Part shown: positions 45,301 to 59,130 of the stretch, piece by piece
Layout of the letters: each line of letters begins with the position of its first letter
How positions within the stretch are numbered: position 1 is the first letter of the stretch
Assembly (NCBI GenBank): GCA_021234155.1
Contig: JAJEKV010000057.1
Coordinates: 5,983,821-6,047,820 of the forward strand
DNA: 64,000 nt
Direction of reading: 5' to 3'
Source of the DNA: Isoetes taiwanensis
Lineage: Eukaryota > Streptophyta > Lycopodiopsida > Isoetales > Isoetaceae
Notes under the pieces: generated by a model
Told to the model about the DNA's origin: nothing
What the model saw: the letters and a program-made list of their open reading frames with translations, nothing else
Databases searched by the model: none
Program-made: the position numbers and the translations under genes

Positions 45301-45829
45301 TTTCACTTGGATGGTCGCTTAGCGTCGCTGCATAAAGCCTTTTGTAGCCGACGCTTAACACATTTTGGAAACGTTTCAAGGTTTTGCCGACGTGACCTAC
45401 ATCGCTTCAAGGGAAGCCATTTGCGGATTTTGTCTTCAAATCGGGTGTAAATTTTGCTAAATCAAAGGTAAGAATTGCGTGTTTTGAAGTAGATTCGTTG
45501 TAGCCCTATCTTTATCGTTTCCCACAAACCGTCTTGGTTGTTATGTTTACGCTATTTTTCCCGTTATTCTTTGCGGATAGGATTTTTGTTATTGATTCTC
45601 GGTGGATTGTGTAATTTAACGAAATAGCGGATAAAATTGATGCACTTTCAACCTATATGTAAAGTAGATGAAGTATCTTTGAAACAAAGGTGATGCCATA
45701 AGTTATGGAAGCATCTGGCGTGTCCGAAGCATTCCAATAATGGCACATATTGCTAAAATATCACAAAGTTCATTCTATTATGATGTACGAGGGGATTTGA
45801 GAATATCCTCCATTGATCTACTTGCCCCT
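42376..45829. other. Unassigned stretch with short repeats
   Basis: A hairpin GGCCGTCCA / TGGACGGCC lies at 42847-42873. A 30-bp tandem pair around AATGCCAACTGATGAGGTGG lies at 42988-43045. The motif GTTCTGGATCAAAAGTTAT near 43650 is shared with about 16794. From 43850 to 45480 there are CAG/CTG-poor, possibly coding pieces (for example MADPDNLSRINRPSPLSMF at 44045 and a Lys/Arg-rich frame at 45268-45450 followed by a GTAAGA), but no family is recognised. They could be captured exons or 5' parts of the LINE that follows. Confidence 0.4.
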
Positions 45830-46935
45830 TCTTTGCACCCGGTCATCCATGACTCATCTATCTATGGGACGATGTTGGCCTTCTTTGCCCACACCCCGCT
45901 ATGCGGTCTCACTGGATGCCCTAGACACATTTTGTCGGGCTCTGAGACATGCTTGGCGTCAATCGGCCCAAGACGAGGTGGTTCTCATATCCTCTTCCGT
46001 CACCCCATGCCTCCCCGCACTCACATATCGGGGGCGGCCTGTGGGCGTCACGCCCACCTACAAGTACCTAGGGGTGGAGTTCCCCTCCTGCATCTGGCGG
46101 GGGCGTCTATCCGCTTGCGGGTGTGGCCCGTGGCTGGAAAGCGCTTTATGCCATCGTAACAAGCCACCACCAGAGCTATATGATTGGGGCCATCAGTCCA
46201 CATCATTCCGGGCCGGTCGAGCACTGTCCTTCCATGCGAAGTCGAGGTTTGGGGCCCTAGAATCTCTTTGGCGACTGGAATGACTTGGAGCAGGTCGCGA
46301 GAGGCATTTTTGGCACGGGCACTTGGGGTGAAACCTTCATCCCCTATCGGTCTAGCTGCGAAATCGGATTCTTGCAGCCAGTGAGCACTGTCCTTGATAG
46401 ACACATCGCCTATTTTCGGAAAGTGGTTACTATGGGTGATGCTCGCTCACGCACCGGGCTTACTTGTGGCCATGAGTCCTTGCCGCTTAGGCCTGTTGGA
46501 GGGGTAAGAGAGATCGGTGGTTCGCCCGGATGGAACGTCGCGAGAGCACGGTCGCGTCTGGTATTTGGCGCAACCCACGTCGTGGCGACTGGGGAGTACC
46601 TAGATGCTTGTTTCCTTGGCAAGCTCTGGGACCCCATTGCTCTAGAGCAGGTCAAAATGGCCCATTACAAGGAGCACATCAACCCCGTGTTAGCCCCTGG
46701 CCCACACTCTATCTGCGTTCCCGGTTGCCCCACAAAGCTAGACTCATTGCCTCCATTCGCCTGGTGCCCACCATCTTCGCCATCGAGGCAGGGCGGTGGA
46801 TTGGGGAGCCCCGCGGAGCCGGGCTCTGTCGGTCTTTGTCAAGCGGGTGCCATTGAGGATGAGTCTCACACTTTCCAGAGTTGCCCAAATCCTCCCGGAT
46901 CCGGGGCGGATCACGCTCCCTTAGTACGGTAGGAC
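45830..46935 (+). pseudogene. LINE reverse transcriptase C-terminal fragment
   Basis: ALDTFCRALRHAWRQSAQDE (about 45920) and VTPTYKYLGVEF (about 46050) are the region just after the RT catalytic site of LINEs (SKTxxxxF, then xYxYLGxxF). The C-terminal part reads FAIEAGRWIGEP (about 46773) and AIEDESHTFQSCP (about 46848), the Cys/His tail common to RTE-like and related LINEs. The upstream RT motifs are missing or unreadable. Frameshifts are frequent in a CGG/CGC-rich background. It is a different family from the LINEs at 3865 and 17240, judged from the residues. Confidence 0.75.
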
Positions 46936-49791
<2,856 letters not shown>

Positions 49792-49793
49792 TT

Positions 49794-49927
49794 TTCGTTG
49801 GATTAAATTTCATGGTTTATAGCATGTAGTTGGATATTTCGTTGGGATTAAATTTCATGGTTTATAGCATGTAGTTGGACATTTCGTTGGGATTAAATTT
49901 CATGGTTTATAGCATGTAGTTGGACAT
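49794..49927. repeat. 44-45-bp tandem repeat, three copies
   Basis: Copies begin at 49794, 49838 and 49883 (TTCGTTGG, then ATTAAATTTCATGG and GCATGTAGTTGGA). The array lies just inside the Helitron 3' hairpin. Confidence 0.95.
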
Positions 49928-51062
49928 ATATGGCCGTTCTTTAGTTCCGGGAAGGATTTATTGACGCGTTTGCTATTTGTCAACAAATATCTCCCATGTT
50001 GATATGTCCAGGAAATTCAATAGGGAGGCTTTGTAAATGGCTCTTTTGCCAAGCTCGATGGAACCATGCAAGATAACCAATGCTTCGAAGAAGATATACC
50101 TTAAAAGACTTGACCTTCCAGTTGAATTGATCCACGAACGTGTGGAATATTCTCTTGTATCTGCGAGTTTGCATGTAACATCAGTTTATTATTGTTTGGT
50201 TCACAAATACATAAGCATCAATTGTTTGTCTATATTATATGTCTGTCTACACTATAGTGTGTTTGCCATTGGTCTGCAAGGAAAATGCAAATGATTAACA
50301 TTCTCTTTTGTCTACTTATTTAAACTATAGATATTCCTCAACCTGGGATAATCTCAGTAATTTTTTTTAAGTTTGAATTGAATTGAGACATCTGCAATCA
50401 CCTACTAATGAAACAAAGAATAATAAAATGTCCAAGCCTAGTAAAGATCTTGTTGTGATTGTGGAATGAATACCCAGATTTATACTATATATTAACACAA
50501 GCAATATCAATCTGGATATTCCAACACAATGCAATGATTTGAAATCCAGAATGAACACACGCCGCAATTATACTATTTTAAGAAATCACATTTCTATGGC
50601 AAATACTGATGGAACATTTTGAGAGCATCTTTTAAAATTTCACATCTCTGATACATGCACAGAACTAAGGTCGCCACATATATATCCCCTAGCTTGTAGC
50701 ATGGAGCAGATGCGTTCCTGGATGTCTTCTGGCTTTTCAGAAGGAGAGCCCCAGTCTGACCAAGATGGTGAAGGCAATGACTGTACAAAATTCTTGCAAT
50801 TCCAATTGCTTTTATCTCGCTGTAATAAGATTGATGTATGCGTACCTGGGGATAGCATGGTGCAAGGAGAAACTGGAGAGTCTAGGTGTTCCATCCCATC
50901 AATCAAAGGCAGACTGCATAGCCAACTTGATTTTTTGTATCCGGTGAAAGTTGACAATGTATTATTAGTATGAACATAATGTCTTCACAAGAGCCTCCTT
51001 AAAAATCTCAATTGCCAAAAACCGAAGGGAGAAACCCAATGGCTGCCTTTGCAGTATTTACA
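49928..51062. other. Helitron interior without recognised gene
   Basis: A minus-strand frame (50640-50957, 105 residues) precedes the Helitron 3' end but shows no known domain. It might be another captured fragment. Nothing else is supportable. Confidence 0.4.
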
Positions 51063-51306
51063 TCAAGAGGAAAAGCAGACTCTGCCTGTAGCCTTGCCTT
51101 TGGGATTGTTGGTACCTTCTGCAGCAATATTTCTACTTGAGTGATTATACCTCATTGGCTTTTCACAAGCTGGCATGCAGCAAGAGCAGACATAAGAGAA
51201 AGTTCTCCAGCAAGAACTCCACCAGCCACCACCTTTGCCAAAGTTTGTGCATTCCTGCCAGGCATCTCATTATTAGACCCCTTCACTCCAAGCAAATCCA
51301 AACAAG
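51063..51306 (-). pseudogene. HMGR: HMG-CoA reductase, captured last exon
   Basis: The minus strand carries a splice acceptor TTGCAG (ending at 51307), then [40 protein letters not shown] and LAACQLVKS. This is the C-terminal end of the catalytic domain of plant HMG-CoA reductase, the mevalonate-pathway enzyme of the ER membrane. It is preserved nearly residue for residue in family pattern ([26 protein letters not shown]). A 1-nt loss after LVKS shifts the frame; the next frame reads [18 protein letters not shown] and ends at TGA (51063-51065). The membrane domain and most of the catalytic domain are absent, so it is a captured fragment inside the Helitron. Confidence 0.88.
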
Positions 51307-51535
51307 CTGCAATTTACAATTGTCCAAGAAGATAACCTTTGGCCTCATATAATTAACATAAACTTTGGCCTCATAAATTTAGAAGAAGTAGAGTTACCTT
51401 GGTTACCAAAGGTTGAGGATAATTCCGCTTCATGAGGTTACCTATAACCACAAATGATCTTAGAGAAGGGAATTGAACTGAAATCTAACTTTACGCATGC
51501 CATGCTACTTTTTATTTAGATCAAGAAACACATAG

Positions 51536-51842
51536 CTTCACTTTGCCAAGAACCTCAAGGTCTGGCGGATAGGAAGAAATTTGCTTTCCAGAGTGGTCCT
51601 CATATGCAATACCTAGTTTCAACTTAGAAAGATACGAAAGCACATCAAGCTTTGTAAAACTGAGTGATATGAAGCCATTGATTTCACAAGAATACTTCAA
51701 TGCAATCATGTCTAACCAGCCACAACATCCTGGCGACCTGGTAGTTGTTCCATATTCATAACCTGCGGCTTGAAGTTCCTCTGCAGCATTCTCAAACAAC
51801 TCAATAGGATAAGGGCTAGCTCCAACTCTTGTTGTGTATTGC
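51536..51842 (-). pseudogene. Adenylosuccinate synthetase, captured fragment 1
   Basis: After a splice acceptor TGCAG (ending 51843), the minus strand reads YTTRVGASPYPIELFENAAE, YEYGTTTRSPGCCGWLDMIA, LKYSCEINGF and FTKLDVLSYLSKLKLGIAYE, ending near VLGKVK. This matches adenylosuccinate synthetase (AMP synthesis, plastid in plants) around its conserved RVGxGPxPTE, GTTTGRPRRCGWLD and LTKLDVL segments. Substitutions fall at otherwise invariant residues (RSPGCCGW for GRPRRCGW). The 5' splice site is also altered compared with fragment 2 (AAGCTATG instead of AAGGTTATG). With its downstream intron start it shares about 240 bp (51423-51665) with 52720-52961. Confidence 0.88.
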
Positions 51843-52508
51843 CTGCAAGGACACAAAAGTACCAAATTGTTAGAATGAATGCACGTGACTATAACATCAT
51901 ATGACCTTGTAGTTCTTGCATATCTTACGCATCTTGTGATGGAAAATTAAAGAGTAAAGAAATGAAAGATTTCAGAAAGAAAAGTAGAGAGTAGGAAGAC
52001 TGAATAGTTGAGGTACATGTGTAGAAATACTTGTTCTTTTCTTACTGTTCTCTTACAAAGCCCAAACTTCTTCTTTCAACTCTTCCCTTTAGATCATGGC
52101 TCATGACTCATGAATTTCGCGACTCATGACTGCAGAACTGTCTTGGAATAAAAAACCCTATTTGTAATGGAGATGAACAGACTTCTCACCTTGTGTTGCT
52201 TGAATGCAAAGAAAGCTCCGTCGGGGCGATGTTACATCCAATAATTGCCATTCTAGAAATACTCTGCCACAGGCATAATCGTCACTTTAGAAAGTCTGCC
52301 ACAGAGATAGAGACTTCCAAGCAAAATTAAGACAGAGATATGACGACGAAACGAAACCAACAAACATGTTCTTAGGTGCAGAAATGAAGACCAAAGCAAG
52401 TGCAAACAAATAGAGCGAAGGTGGACACTGGAATCAACACCTTGCCAATCAATCCACGGGGGCTGCAAAAAAATAAATAGATATCTTCTTTCCAAATAGA
52501 AAATAACT

Positions 52509-52961
52509 TATGAATCCTTCGTAATAAGAACATCCCGACCAGTGACCACCCCAATGAATCTAATTGGCCTCTTCTATCCTTCTTACATATGTCTGCGCAG
52601 CTAAAGGCAGGTGGTTAAATTTTCTCACTTTGCTTCTGTCAGACCTCCCACCAGGTAGAACTTCAAACTTAACCTGCAAAAGCATTAATCGACATGTATT
52701 ACAACCGTTGTTCATGTATTTCCGCTTCATGAGGTTACCTATAACCACAAATGATCTTAGAGAAGGGAATTGAACTGAAATCTAACTTTACGCATGCCAT
52801 GCTACTTTTTATTTAGATCAAGAAACACATAACCTTAACTTTGCCAAGAACCTCAAGGTCTGGTGGATAGGAAGAAATTTGCTTTCCAGAGTGGTCCTCA
52901 TATGCAATACCTAGTTTCAACTTAGGAAGATATGAAAGCACATCAAGCTTTGTAAAACTGA
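52509..52961 (-). pseudogene. Adenylosuccinate synthetase, captured fragment 2
   Basis: It holds, in normal gene order on the minus strand, a truncated copy of the previous exon (52961-52834: TKLDVLSYLPKLKLGIAYED up to VLGKVK, donor GTTATG), an intron (52833-52674) and the last exon (52673-52509). The last exon reads VKFEVLPGGRSDRSKVRKFN and LPLAAQTYVRRIEEA and then, after a frame change, PIRFIGVVTGRDVLITKD and TAA. This is the natural C-terminus of adenylosuccinate synthetase (VGVGPGRD-like end). It lies upstream of fragment 1 in the Helitron, so exon order is shuffled relative to a normal gene. Confidence 0.88.
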
Positions 52962-52974
52962 TTTTCTAAATCCA

Positions 52975-53259
52975 ATGGAGGAGAATCCAATCATGGCTGC
53001 CAGAAATGTGAACTTAGTTTCAGAAAAAATCAATAAGTAAATTCTTATAATTTCAAAAGAGGAGATTCAAAGCAACCTGCAGGAAGATGAGCATTGCAAC
53101 CCAGAGAAAATTAAGATTTTGGACGATTTAGTAGTTGAGAATGTCTCAGAGCAAAAGCCAAAGGTAGGACATTATGATAATGAAGCATTGGATGCCCTAG
53201 TTTCTAACTTAACCATCAACTACAAAAATGGAAATGCGCTTCAAGAGCAAACCTCATAG
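52975..53259 (+). pseudogene. Acidic ORF of unknown origin inside the Helitron
   Basis: On the plus strand, opposite to the other captured genes, 95 codons run from ATG at 52975 to TAG at 53257-53259. The only interruption is one in-frame TAA (53038-53040). The product is rich in Glu, Asp, Lys and Asn (ISKEEIQSNLQEDEHCNPEK, then LDDLVVENVSEQKPKVGHYD). No family was recognised. The length and composition suggest a fragment of a real exon captured in reverse orientation. Confidence 0.4.
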
Positions 53260-54277
53260 TGCAGAAGGATTGGATCGCATGAAACCCTGCATATTTCTGT
53301 AATCCTTAATAATGATAATAAGCATTGTGAGTCTAGAACTTTCTATACAAGCTTAAAGGAAAACGAAAGGTATAGAAAAGTTTGAGCAGAGATTTCTACA
53401 GAAGATTTCGAAGAAAGAATTTCTATAAGAAAAAGAAGAAACATATACAATTTGTGAATCCGATATGATAAAAGGGCAAGAATAGAAGTTAAACATAATA
53501 GCAAACAAATGTGGTCTCCAGACCTCCTTTTTATGAATCCATTCAACCTGCGCTCTATTACCTGCAAATTATCAAGCCTAATTTGTACAGAGCATTCAAC
53601 CCTAATACATACTGCATAAATCAAATTGGGACCAAACCATACCTTCTTGACAATGATCAGAATAATGCATTCTTGCCATCTTCCATGCCAACACCTAAAT
53701 GAAACACGACTTGTTTTGCTATGCCGGAATGAAAACTTGTGCTTGACCCCCAGTCTGCCAACATAGCCATCGCCATTGGCACACAATAAATTCCATTGAA
53801 AAAAGAAGCCCTAGGCTATTGTATCGTCATGCCTTATATCATGAGCAAAATAATGGCCTGTGGCAAATTGACTGCTCCAGACTATAGCTTTCTTAGTATC
53901 TGTACCAAAAAGACATGGAGTCTAAGGTTTCAGTTGCCTTTTCAATGAATCGGTGCTCATTCCAAGAATCCATTCATTCCAGGAGCAATATATGTAATCG
54001 GATTACGTACAAATGCAGCTACTAAGAACCTCTGATGCATGAACGGCCCGAATAGCAAGAATGTGCGATATGGCTCTTTTGCCATATTGTTCTTCACCGT
54101 CGTCGCCGTGTTGCCAAGGAGAAAGAGGGGCACAAACGTCGGTTCGGGCATGCATTAACCTAGGCAAAATAATAACTACTTATTGAAGGGCTTAAAATTA
54201 ATATTTTTACACACAATAAAATTAACGGACAAGATTGCGCACAAACTATCCTAAAATGCCTTTATTATTATATATAG
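53260..54277. other. Helitron 5' half without recognised gene
   Basis: A minus-strand frame at 53343-53786 (147 residues) and another at 53957-54151 (64 residues, starting MPEPTFVPLFLLGNTATTV) have no recognised domain. The last 110 bp (54165-54278) match the Helitron 5' end at 57297-57406. Confidence 0.45.
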
Positions 54278-54278
54278 A

Positions 54279-56733
54279 TATAGATATATATATATATATA
54301 AAATATGTAGTCCAGGAGTATAAGTTTATATCGTGCAAAATCTTGTGGGGTCTTTCTTGCTCCCAAAGGTTTTTGCAACTTAATACTGTTGAAATAACAC
54401 ACTTAAGGGATAATTTTATGCAGTTTTCTTAGTTTTTTAGTTCAAAAAGTTCTAAAATAGTTCTAAATTCTCTGACCTTGTAATGCAATGTTAGAGCATA
54501 AATTAGTCGAATCCCGTTGTTATTTTTACTTTTTTTTCTCTACACACATGCTAACTTCACTTTAGGCAGCTCAAAAACTGCTACTAAAGGCAAAGGACCC
54601 CAAAATGTTATGGAGACACATGTGTTCAACGAGAAGGAAACTACGTAGTTTGTCCATAGGGATGCGAGGAGTAGCAACCCCAAAAAAGTTTACCTATTTC
54701 TTTGCAAAACAGACAAAAAAAAAGCAGATAGACAAATACTTCTCTGTGGAGAAATGTGCGGTGACGCATGCACTTTCTACGATGATGGAATTGTCTTTGA
54801 AGACTCTCAACATTGACAAGGAGCTTGACTATCTTCTCAACATCACTATATTGTGGATTGGTATTGTGCAAGCCCAAAGACATGATAAATACATCTCCGA
54901 GAACAACAAAAGGCCATGTAATCCGCAGAGCTTCACTACTTCAACTTCTGTTTCCTCGGTATAAATTTATACGGCATCGTCAGTTGGAACTTCAACTAAC
55001 TGCATGATTTCATGGATGTATTACCATTTGTAATGCAAAAACAATAATCTTTCATTCAAGCAGTTTGTTCAACTGTCTCCCAATGTCTTTTAAGGTCAAT
55101 TAGGATGTTTAGCCAAAATGGTTGTGAAATAACAAATTTTTTGTCTTCTATAACAGCCATATAAATGTTCTAAGGGATAAGATACAAAAGCGTCTAATTT
55201 TATCATATGAGTTTGCCCCATAATAAATCTTTGGCTTTCGTAGTGGTCCTTTTCCCCTCTAAAATGAGATATTTTTCTTTGTTGTTCTTCTCCTTAATGT
55301 TAAGTCTTCCTAAAATGTCTGTTTTCATAAGCAGTTTTATAAATCTTTAGACACAAGATAGTAAAAGAGTCCTTTTTAGGGGTATTTTAGAATTTTGTAA
55401 ATTTTTAGAAGGAATCTTTCAAACGCACTTCTTAAATAAGTGCGTTTCATTTTAAACCTTGTTATAGAAGTCAACAACAAAAACTTCTTTCTGCCTCTGC
55501 CATAGAAAATCATGCAGGGCCAATATTTTGTAAATCATGCAGGCCCCCAAGAAAAAAAGCTATGCACGCTGAAGCTATAGCATCTCATTTCATCAAAGTA
55601 AGGCTGCTTCCTGTTGCTTTGCCAGGACAGACTTCAAACCTGCTTGATTTCTAATCTGCAGATCTCTGAATTTCTGGATAATTATTCTTTCTACATGCAC
55701 ACAAATCAGCATTTGCACAGAAAACGTTGTAAATAGAAGGTTCATAGCCAAAATCTAGATATATAAATATTATGACTGATATGAATTGGATATTAAGATT
55801 GAGGAGACAATTTCCTAAAAGAGGCGCTACGCCAGATTTTGATTTACTGATGGCATGGCCAGGTTATAAAGAATACTTAATTTACTGATGGCATGGAGGC
55901 CTCGAAGTTAATGTTGGTAGCAGAGCAGTTTTAAAACCTAGGAAGATTGCAGCAGAGTAAGTCCACTGCTAAGTTAGCAGCATTATGCAATGAAATATCT
56001 GTGTTTGTTCCACCTAAATGCAACATGCAATGCAGCCGAAAGGATTCCCGACTATAACTCTGTATTTTAAGCCCAGAAATTGAAATAAGCGTGGAAGAAT
56101 GCTTATCTGGTCAAGATTGGGATGATCGGGCCATGTTTGGTTTGAAACAGAGAATTCCAGCACTCGCAAAAGATTCGGCGGCCAAGATTTACTCAACAAT
56201 CACTTCTAACTCCTTTGGCCTCTATGCTCTGTCATATACTTAAAAGGGGGAGAATAAAATTTTGGTTTTTGACCCAATCGATCATGGGTCGAATCTGCTC
56301 GAGGAGTCCCTCTCCCGGAGTGATGGTTCAGGCTAAGAAAACTGCCATATCCACTGCCATATCTAGTGTGACGGTGGCCTCGCTGCGTTACCCACCCCAG
56401 AGGAAAAAGATTTGTTGCCAAAGAAGACGAAACTTACATCAAGAATAGAATGGAAGGAAGCATACATTACCGGGAATAGCTGGAATGGATCGAATAGCTG
56501 GAATAGAATGGAATAGACAACATATAGACAAACCTGAATCCAGTCGACCTGTCCATAGCCACAACCTAATCTTACTTTTATTCCCTGAACCAACCAATTT
56601 GCAATGAAGCCGTCCTTACATGCACGACCCATATCTACTCTGCCCTAGGCTTTCGAAATTTTCAGTACGTCCTATCCTTGTATTGAAATGAGTCAAGAAC
56701 GGCACTCCGTTTCCAAGAAAATGTTCCCACTGG
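54279..56733. other. Non-coding stretch with dispersed repeats
   Basis: An AT run lies at 54279-54304. A single GGTATAAATTTATAC palindrome starts at 54958. At 55375-55475 lies the repeat with the palindrome AAACGCACTT / AAGTGCGTTT, related to 10240-10325. Open frames such as 54605-54964 (119 residues, Lys-rich) show no domain. Confidence 0.5.
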
Positions 56734-56829
56734 ATAGGGCAAGATTGTTCACGGTCGTCTGTCCATGCATTGATCTAGCGAATAGGGCAAGATTGTTCAC
56801 GGTCGTCTGTTCATCCATTGATCTAGCGA
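56734..56829. repeat. 48-bp direct tandem duplication
   Basis: ATAGGGCAAGATTGTTCACG opens copies at 56734 and 56782; both end in TTGATCTAGCGA. Confidence 0.92.
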
Positions 56830-56830
56830 G

Positions 56831-57299
56831 GGCAAAATAATGGCTCAGGATACTCTTACCCTGGATTGAGGGATCCCGGAGGTGTGATCCCGGAGGACGG
56901 CATCCCGGGAGGACGTGTGATCCCGGAGGACGGGATCCCCCTTACTGCGCAGTAACTGCGCAAAAAACTGAACCCTTATAGGGAAAATCAGGGAAGTTTT
57001 TGTGTGGCTTTTTCTTGCTCGATTCTCCTCCAAATCGGGTAGCGTCTGTGCTAGGGTGGTCGGAATCAGTGGGAGGATAGGATCAGGTATCAGCAGAGGA
57101 GGAAGGAGGGCGAGCGCCGCAGCGATGGCGCTGCCCCAATCTTGCCAAAAAATGGCCTCTTAATCGCTTGTGATAGCCTTTAACCTTGCGCGAATAGCGG
57201 ATCCCGCCCTCCCGGATCACACGCCCTCCTCCGGATGTCGCCCTCCCGGGGATCACACCTCCGGATCCCTCAATCCGAGGTAAGAGTATCCCGAGCCAA
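56831..57299. mobile_element. GC-rich foldback element (MITE-like)
   Basis: About 100-bp terminal inverted repeats (56831-56937 and 57195-57299) start TGGCTC(A/G)GGATACTC and contain GATTGAGGGATCC and repeated GATCCCGGAGG-type words. The 257-bp centre holds the palindrome ACTGCGCAGT and no transposase. The arms themselves contain short tandem GTGTGATCCCGGAGGA repeats. Mismatches between arms again involve CTG/CCG sites. Confidence 0.8.
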
Positions 57300-57406
57300 T
57301 AATAATAACCCGATTATTTAATGGCCTAAAATAAAAGTTTTCAGAAATAATAAAATCAACGGACAAGATCGCGCACAAACTATCCTAAAACTCATTTAGT
57401 ATTAGA
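57297..57406 (-). mobile_element. Helitron 5' end
   Basis: The minus strand starts TCTAATACTAAATGAG after an A (57407 is T on plus) and matches the 5' end at 54165-54278, including the block AACGGACAAGAT(C/T)GCGCACA. The body would extend leftwards. No matching 3' hairpin was found between 54290 and 57297, so this copy is truncated or shares the 3' end at 49764. Confidence 0.6.
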
Positions 57407-57410
57407 TATA

Positions 57411-57438
57411 CTAGAAAAAGTGCCCAGCGTTGCTGGGC
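57411..57438 (-). mobile_element. Helitron 3' end (hairpin plus CTAG)
   Basis: Identical to the terminus at 49764-49791: hairpin GCCCAGC/GCTGGGC at 57422-57438, 7-nt spacer and CTAG at 57411-57414. The element body would extend to the right; its 5' end was not located. Only TATA separates it from the 5' end at 57406. Confidence 0.75.
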
Positions 57439-58741
57439 TTTTCATCATAATACTTAGAAAAGTCGAAAGCAATTGGATGAATTATACCTTCTAAATTTGA
57501 TGTATAGAATCTGGCACAAGCAGAGAAAAGCAATTGAGATCTTCGGTAATGGCCCCTTCTTCTAGAAAATAAATGATCTAGCGGCAAAGAATAATCAATT
57601 TGCATTGTAAAGCCTTCTAACCGGACCATGCACCACCTTGACCTATGTTGTTCGAAATTGAATATTGTCTTTTTTTTTTTTTTTTTTTTTTGGGGGGGTA
57701 AGTGTTTTCGTATTTAATGGTGACGTTTTTACATATATGAATATAAATTCGAGGCTTTTATGAATTCAAATTCTATAGTTCAATGGCTTTGGATGATAGT
57801 GGATGTTAAATGACCCATAAAATTCAATTTTTCATTTCTTCACGGGAAAACAACAACCACCTCACAATTATCTCATTGTTATGGATAAATATTAAATACT
57901 ACATGTTCATGACCATCAATACATACTAAAGTTATTGTAATTGATTTCATTTAAGAAAACCATCATTCAATTAAATTGGGATTATGTCAACTCCAAAAGC
58001 ACGCCAACCTATAGTTGTTTTCTAATGGGTTTTTGGTTTTTCACCTCATTTTTTTGCAATCGTGAAATCATATTAAAGTTGCATTTTCCTTGTGTCTTTT
58101 ATATCTCGCTTGAAATATACAAAAAAATATTGCAATTTTCTTGAATTCATAACATTATAATCCTCACGCATTTAGATGAAAGGACTATTGTATTTGACAA
58201 GTATATTACAGTTTGTGCGGACAATAAGAGCGTCCAAAATGTAAGGAGATGTCAATAAAAAACAATGACATATTTAAATAGAAATGCCACAAAGAGTTGC
58301 CCATAATAGCTGCCCCCATGGCCCTTTTGAGCCTAGAAATGTCAATGGACCTCTCGAAATAGAATAGAATAGAATAGAATAGAATAGAATGTGTATATAA
58401 AAGCATTCAAATTACACCAACGTCGAAATCAACTCTGATTCTGGCTGCATTGAAGGGTCTTTGAAGTGGCCTAGGATTGAGATTGACACTAGACATTTCC
58501 CAATAGAATGAGAGGAAAATTCGCTGAAAATTGTTGACTGCACCAGTTAGACAAGTTCTTACTGACTAGCTATCCTTAGAGTTCCCTTATAAAAGCCCCT
58601 TGTATTATCTGAGTCCATGCCTCAAGTGTTGTGGTTGTTACCCATGCAAGTTGAAAACTTGTCATCATGTTCCTCTGATCTTCCACATGGTCCAAGTGTG
58701 CATTCAGAAAATCTTACCTGATTCATTTCAACAACTAAAAC
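57439..58741. other. Helitron 3' region or non-coding stretch
   Basis: A T run of about 22 followed by seven G lies at about 57669-57698. A (GAATA)n-type minisatellite lies at 58358-58391. No gene was recognised. Confidence 0.5.
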
Positions 58742-58930
58742 CTGATTATGGAACAAAGCATATCACGCCAAGCGTGTATTAGCCAATATAATTTTACAGA
58801 CGAAACCTAGTTATGAAACAAAACAAAACAAAACAAATCACGCCAAGCGTGTATTGGCGAGCATCATACTACATACGAAACCTAGTTATGGAACAAAATA
58901 AATCACGCCAAGCGCGTATTAACCAGCATA
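58742..58930. repeat. 65-75-bp tandem repeat carrying hairpin CACGCCAAGCGTG
   Basis: Three copies share CGAAACCTAGTTATG-type and CACGCCAAGCGTGTATT blocks; hairpins lie at 58764, 58839 and 58904. Single related hairpins occur at 59161 (CACGCTTAGCGTG) and 60883. Confidence 0.85.
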
Positions 58931-59130
58931 ATAATATTGTAGAGGTGAAGTTGAGGACATTTTGTAGAAGATAAAAATACCTTATATGTTAACAACAATG
59001 CGAGTTCGAAGACGTGGATTGGAGGTCGGAGGTCAGCCATTGGAGGTTCGCGGCAAGGGAGTTCTAGAATTAGAGACTTTTACCACCGTGATATCTTGTT
59101 ATTGTGATAGACCAATAATGCAAGTCAGCG

